Both the position numbers and the translations under genes were made by a program. From Polytrichum commune (taxonomy: Eukaryota > Streptophyta > Polytrichopsida > Polytrichales > Polytrichaceae), in the NCBI GenBank assembly GCA_950295325.1, contig OX485803.1, forward strand, positions 53,085,554-53,149,553: 64,000 nt of DNA. The letters run 5' to 3'. Below are positions 58,865 through 64,000 of this stretch, in pieces (the stretch's first letter is position 1; each line of letters begins with the position of its first letter). The notes beneath the pieces were generated by a model, which ran no database searches, was not told the origin of the DNA, and worked only from the letters and a program-made list of their open reading frames with translations.

Positions 58865-59536
58865 GATCCCCCGGAGATAGGTCGGAAACCCTCGACCAGT
58901 GGACGTCTTACCCGAAACAAACCGTTCGTCGTGTTCGACCTGAACGGGGTGTTGTGTCACACCAAACACATCCCCCGGGTCCCCACGCGTCCCTTCCGTC
59001 ACCCCGACGAAAGGGACTACGACGGAGAGTTCGACACTCTCATTAACCGCAAGGCTGTTCGCGCCCATCCCGGCCTGCGTGACTTCCTTCGAGAGGTGCT
59101 CGATGTAGCTCACGTCATTGTGTGGAGCTCCATGGTCATGGAGAACACCGAGCCAATCGTCGACTTCCTCTTCCGCGATCTTCCGAGCCCTTGCCTCATC
59201 CTCGGCCAAGAGGATTGCGATGAATTGCTTGACGAAAAGGGTATGCCGGTTCCAAAGTTCGGCGGTCGTGGCGGAGGACAACAATTCCTGAAGGTCCTGA
59301 GGTCAAGACTGTGGCGGGGCATCCCCCGGCTGCAGGGGGTACCCCACGGGTGGTGGCCGACCCCCGAGAACACCGTCCTTGTCGACGACAGCCCCACCAA
59401 AAGCGTCTTGAACCCCCTGGGGAACGTCATCTTCCCCGCCACTTGGACCGGCGATAGAAACGACACGTTTTTGGTCGATACGCTAGCGCCTTACCTTAGA
59501 AGGCTTGTTGTCCACGCCAGTAGCATACCATTTTTT
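58865..59536 (+). CDS. FCP1-homology (HAD) phosphatase-like exon (exon 4)
   Basis: 224 codons from acceptor ATCACAG/GATCCC. KPFVVFDLNGVLCHT holds the HAD nucleophile motif in the form DLNG, with Asn where FCP1 phosphatases have the second Asp. VIVWSSM is motif II. The Lys-containing region is less clear. TVLVDDSPTKS is the metal-binding DDSP motif (59384 onwards), followed by NVIFPATW. This is the NIF/FCP1 homology fold; family members act on phosphoserine of RNA polymerase II tails or other proteins, but many plant DLNG forms are uncharacterised and the missing acid base may weaken catalysis. GC content falls sharply after about 59530, so I place the donor at TTTTTT/GTTAGG (59536). If it is not used, the frame ends at a TGA at 59630-59632 with a short AT-rich tail. 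The 5' junction is in phase with exon 3. Confidence 0.65.
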
Positions 59537-59743
59537 GTTAGGTCCAACCCCATAGGCAATGTGGGTTTAAGCCCCCGTGATAATGTATTCAAGAGCATCA
59601 TGAGGCTTGCCAAACTCAATAAATTGATTTGAAATGCCTCCATGTCTTTGCTTGTATCATGTGGTTCACATTTACTAATGCTTGCTTCGTTTTTGGATGT
59701 CTTTTGTTGTTGTGATTGTTGTTGTTGTTGTTCTTGCCCATAG

Positions 59744-60705
59744 TCTGCCCCCATATGCGACGCCCCTGTGGTCGACAGCCCTTCCCGTCCCCTCTCGCCC
59801 CCTGCCTCCCCTTCCCGCGACGTCACGGACTTCCAAATGCCATCCCTCTACCAGTTCTCGGTGGTCGACGCGGCCTCGGCCGTGGATTACTCCCGCGACG
59901 TCGGCATCGACGACGGCGTCGTCAACAGCCCGCCCCCCGCACTTGGCGCCCGCGCCTACGCCCCGTCGCCCTCCCCCCTCTCCAAGGAGAAACGGACGCA
60001 CGTTCGTTTGGGGCACCTCTCGCCCTCTAGGGACGAAGGCGTCGCTCGTCGCGGGCCGAGCCGGCGTCTCCGCATGGACTCCGCCCCCGCCGACCCCGTT
60101 CCTCCCCCCGCAACGTCCACCGCGATCGTGGGCCCTCCACGCCTCGACTCCCCCCCGCCATCCAACAGTGCAATAGTTCCATCGGCTCCGGATGCTCCCG
60201 TCGACGTTCCCCTCGTTCCCCGCATGGACGTCCCCAAAGCCAAGGTGCCCTCCTCAACCCTAAACCCCTTTCCCGTTTTTGCTTCCCTTGTCTTCCGTTT
60301 GCGTGCCGTTCTCTTTATGAGCGCCCATCCCAAACCGCCCTCATTATTTTCCCCACTCCATTCCTATTCTTATCTTCCTATGACGTTGTTTTGCAGGTGG
60401 CTACCCGCTCGCTTGGTGCCCGGCCCTCCTCCACGTCCTCCTTGGATAGGCACGCCCTCAAGGCCGCATCTTCCGAGTCCGATCGTCGTCTGGCCCTCCG
60501 GAGAAGCGCAAGACGTTCCCTTTCGCAAACGCCCTCGCATTCTACTTATAATACCACCTCGTACAATTCGGGAGCGCGTCCTGAAACATGCAAGAACGAC
60601 ACATATTCCTGTCCAGGCAACACACAAGGATACAGTCGTGGGCCTGAGATTTTTAGAGCCATGGAGGCCGCCAAAAAAAAGGACTTAGCCGCAAAAAAAA
60701 AATAG
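59744..60705 (+). CDS. Pro/Ser-rich C-terminal exons (exons 5 and 6)
   Basis: Two phase-0 exons, 59744-60244 (acceptor GCCCATAG/TCTGCC, donor GCCAAG/GTGCCC) and 60397-60705 (acceptor TTTTGCAG/GTGGCT, stop TAG). They encode about 269 residues rich in Pro, Ser, Ala and Arg with Asp patches (YSRDVGIDDGVV) and a Lys tail (AAKKKDLAAKKK), no domain recognised. One degenerate palindrome, ACGGACGCACGTTCGT at 59992-60007, is read in frame as RTHVRL. Matching phase and composition suggest they finish the upstream gene; total length would be about 1857 residues. They could instead be a separate short gene, since the donor joining exon 4 is weak. Confidence 0.45.
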
Positions 60706-61969
60706 TGGGTCAGACCAATGTGACTAGAAGCATACTAGTGGGACGGACTCCCTAAATGGGCTTAGGTGTAGAACATATTTAAGTGCTTACTTTCTATGCT
60801 ATTCCAAGTTACTCAAAACATTGATGGTATTTCCATTATAATTGTATTTCAATCCCAATTAATGCATTCAACTTCCATTCATTCTTCGCATCTTCCCTTC
60901 CATTCATAACGAGTTGTCATTTCATACGCAACTATTTTCATGTATGCCTCACATTTTTGTTCACTTCCATGCCTTTATGTATAATAATAGTAGCATACCA
61001 TTATACATATGGGATTTTTAGTCGTCATTACTAGTCCAATTTTGAAATGTGCATCCTTATATAGTCTCATAATCAACAAAAAGTCTCCAAATACCGAATA
61101 TAGTGTTTGAAGATCTAAAGCTTTTTTTGGCAAATCCGACTCTATAGATGTTTGCAGGTTGGAGGAAACTACTCACAGTTGAACTTTTAAATGTTGAAGT
61201 TCTATTATTTAGGATGTTATAATAGGAATGTCAATAGTGGTCTTGAGGGGTAGTAATTTAGAAATTAAATTAGGGTTGGTTTTTTTGATTGAAAATCCAC
61301 TCAAATCATCTCTAAATGACAAAATGTTACCCTCATTCAAAAGAAGGGCAATTTTTTCTACTCAAACCAACCCACAAATCTTGAAACCATTATTTTGAGA
61401 TTTTTCGGGAAGCTTTGCAATTTGAGGCAATGATGCCACAACTGCGCACCTTCCATGTGTATTTACACCCATCAACACATGTCCAACTAGACATTCCAAT
61501 GGTAGATATTTAACATATGTTGTGTTTGATTGTCATGCAAATTTTCAGATTAATTTGAAATCATTTGCACGTTGGGATTAACAAAAAAACATGTTTACAA
61601 TATGTTGTCCCTAAACCGCGGAGGTGACATATGTCAAGTTTTGGTTTGTGGACTGGTTCCATTGTAAACTAGTTGAGAGCACACTCTTATATTTGAATTG
61701 ATCCAAAAATAGCTAACTTTGTTGAATCAAAATCATCCACATGGAAAAACATAACAATCTTGAACATGAAGAAGAGGAGTACTTGAAACAACCAAGAAAC
61801 CAATAGAACTTGTGTCGAAGGGGTTAGAGCGAACTACTCATAGCCATATTATGGTTGCATAGGTCACTAGGGGTTACGCACGGCAAGGTCATGTTGGTCA
61901 AGCCATGTCCTATACATAGGAAAATGGGCCAATCAAGTTTTAAAGTCAAACTCATGTCATCACAAAGAA
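60706..61969. other. AT-rich spacer, no gene recognised
   Basis: GC content drops immediately after the stop at 60705. No palindrome copies and no recognisable frames. Confidence 0.5.
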
Positions 61970-62470
61970 CAACATTTGAGTTGTAGAGGATTTAATTTAA
62001 ATGGTTTGAGGGTGCAATGGCTCATTTGAGTTGAAAAGGACTTCATTTGAGTGATTTGAGGGTGCAAAGGCACATTTGAGTTGTAAAGGGCATAATTTGA
62101 GTGGTTTGGGGTTGCAATAAAACATTTGAATTAAAGAGGGCTTGTTTGAATTAAAAAAGATTTGACTTAAATGAATTGAGTGTGCAAAGGCACATTTGAA
62201 AGCAAGATGGTTTACATGAGTGCGAGAGAATTTGACTTGAGCAGTTGAGTGTGCAAAGGCACATACGTGAGCAAGAGGCCTTACTTAAGCCCAAGAGGAT
62301 CTAACTAGAGTGGGTTAAGTGTACAAAGCCACATTTGAGAACAAAAGTGTTTGACTTGAGTGGACTAAGGTGCAAGGCCATATTTAAGAGCAAAAATGTT
62401 AATTTAAAGTCAAGAAGATTTGACTTGACAAGATTGAAGGTGCAAAATATTTGTTAAAAAGTAAGAGACT
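61970..62470 (+). repeat. Degenerate minisatellite, about 40-75 bp period
   Basis: GTGCAAAGGCACATTTGAG-like units recur near 62010, 62071, 62110, 62186, 62250, 62318 and 62371, alternating with a (A/G)GA(T/C)TTGA(C/T)TTGAGTG block. It sits directly upstream of the copia gag remnant and may be part of its leader or LTR. Confidence 0.55.
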
Positions 62471-62609
62471 CAAAGGGATTGAAGGAACAAAGAAATTTTT
62501 AAGTCCAAGAGGGGTTGATTGAGGCTTGTGAAGTTGTTAAGTACATAGAATCACGTAAAAATGATTGATTTGAATTATTAGAGAGCATATCCCAATCTTT
62601 AAGCGTAAG

Positions 62610-63298
62610 ATGACATCACTTAAGGCTGAGGATGCTAGAGTCATTGACAAGTTTAATGAAGAAAACTTCAATCTTTGGAAGTTCAAATTGGAGATGGGAT
62701 TGGCTTCCGTGGACCCTTGAGACATTGTGGATAAATCCAAGGAAGCTTTACCTTCCAATACTAATTTGAAAATGAAGAAATGATACAAAGGCGTGTCAAA
62801 AAAGAAATGTCCATCACTGCACTGAACTTGGCCAACAATCAATTTGCACATATCAAGAGTTGCAAAAGGACAAATGGAGACATGAGAAACCCTTTGCAAC
62901 ATCTTTGAGACAAAAAACTTATCCAATATTCTCTTCATTCGTTGCAAATATTTCACGTGCAATATGCAAAAAGGTGATGATTTGTTGGACCACATCACCA
63001 AGAACAAGACACTTGCATTGGCTTGTTCGCTTGGAGGTACCTGTGAGAATGAAGATTTTGTCATGACTTTGCTTGAGATCTTGCCATCTTCATACGCACA
63101 CTTGATCACTACTTTAGAAATTATGTCAATGAAGAAGCTGATTATGGAGTATGTGATAGTATGTTTAATATATGAGATGTCCAAGAGGAAAGAAAAGAAA
63201 TCCCAAGGTGATGATGTTGCAATGATGTTGCGTCAAGGCAAAGGAGACAATTCATCTTTATACAAAAATAAAGGTGGATGTACAATAAGGGGACCCTA
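62610..63298 (+). pseudogene. Ty1/copia gag remnant
   Basis: Starts ATG at 62610 with KFNEENFNLWKFKLEMGLAS, the copia gag signature, then a stop where Leu-Trp is expected. Later blocks in other frames: SITALNLANNQFAHIKSC, DDLLDHITKNKTLALA, EDFVMTLLEILPSSYAHLIT, MEYV, YEMSKRKEKKSQGDD. These are collinear with copia UBN2-type gag. At least three frame changes show it is inactive. It does not reach the zinc knuckle. It is not the same family copy as the one at 28196-29300, which differs in sequence and orientation. Confidence 0.75.
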
Positions 63299-64000
63299 AG
63301 ATCTAGAGAAATTTTTGACAATAGATGTGTTTGTTTCATCCAATCCAATTTTTTGTCCATCATTGTCATACAATCAAAGTCCTCAATGACCACCATGTAT
63401 GTTCTTGTTAGGGTTTGCACTTGGGTTCTAAGCTTTTACAAACTAGAGGCTCTTGGGGTGCACATGGGCTTCCTTGAGTTATGTTTCCTAGTTTGTGGCT
63501 AAGTTAGTATGCTTTTGTCTATGTTTGTTTGATATAATCGTAGAGTTACATCCCAAGGGTGGACTCTTTCCTAGAAACCTAAATGATGTGGTGGGTCACC
63601 ATGAATTAAACCCCCAATATATGAGAAGTTTAGAGAGAAAACCAATGTATTCATATTAATTGTAGGCTAGAAAATTGACTCATGTAATTATACTAAGTTG
63701 CTCACTTTTATATATTAAATAACTCCACTACATATACAATATATAAATCATGAATTAAATACGTCTTTATTACATATGAAATCTAATTTCACTTTCCAAA
63801 GAGAAAATCATTGAATATTTTTTCAACCATAGCGTGTAACTCAACGATTGTATTAAACGGACAAAGACAAAAACATATTAACTTAGCCATAATTTGGAGA
63901 GAAAAACTCAAGGGAGCCCATGAGCACTCTAAGAGCCTCCAGTTTGTTCGTTAAACATGTTCCTAGAGTAGTCATTGAGGACCATATGACAACAATGTGG
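63299..64000. other. AT-rich spacer, no gene recognised
   Basis: No protease, integrase or reverse transcriptase continuation of the copia remnant is visible and no other repeat was recognised. Confidence 0.45.

Noticed and set aside
48808-60007. ACGAACGNNCGTTCGT as a LexA/SOS box
   Set aside because: The arms match the Gram-positive CGAAC(N4)GTTCG SOS box, but plants lack LexA and the copies sit in arrays, introns and exons rather than at promoters.

Overview
The window reads as nuclear DNA of a green plant, most likely a non-seed streptophyte (charophyte alga, bryophyte or similar); I cannot name the species. The evidence is a two-B-box BBX24-type protein, a plastid fibrillin with an apparent transit peptide, Ty1/copia gag remnants, plant-type TTTAGGG interstitial repeats, and long AT-rich spacers full of short inverted-repeat elements. 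Genes contain introns; four loci carry recognisable protein domains and everything else is repeats or degraded transposons.

Layout. 1-17 kb: AT-rich repeat desert with four families of short non-autonomous elements (here called A, B, C, D) that recur elsewhere. 17-20 kb: a BBX transcription factor gene (3 coding exons, + strand). 20-33 kb: element A copy, a dead hAT transposase, tandem repeats, a pogo/Tigger-like element, a dead copia gag-protease, and a nested element pair. 33.7-37.9 kb: a fibrillin/PAP gene (4 exons, + strand) with an element A copy in its last intron. 38-45 kb: further short elements, three with clear target-site duplications. 45.3-48.4 kb: a DUF7869-type transposase-like gene (- strand). 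48.8-60.7 kb: an island dominated by one 16-bp palindrome, ACGAACGNNCGTTCGT, with about 38 copies. 60.7-64 kb: spacer, a minisatellite and a dead copia gag.

The most unusual part is 48.8-60.7 kb. Two palindrome arrays lie at the 5' ends of two GC-richer genes: one upstream of the DUF7869 gene, one in the apparent 5' leader intron of a large + strand gene. That gene is reconstructed here from phase-0 exons. It appears to join a ParB/sulfiredoxin-like DGQHS domain, a region resembling a beta-class DNA amino-methyltransferase (with a degenerate DPPY box), a coiled-coil/proline-rich linker, and an FCP1-type HAD phosphatase-like domain. Palindromes also lie in three of its introns and, in frame, inside its coding exons. 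Two single-base frame breaks and one missing AG acceptor suggest a decaying copy or assembly indels.

No RNA genes, CRISPR arrays or organellar sequence were recognised. The BBX and fibrillin genes look like ordinary host genes. The palindrome island may be a self-contained selfish or epigenetic system; that is inference.
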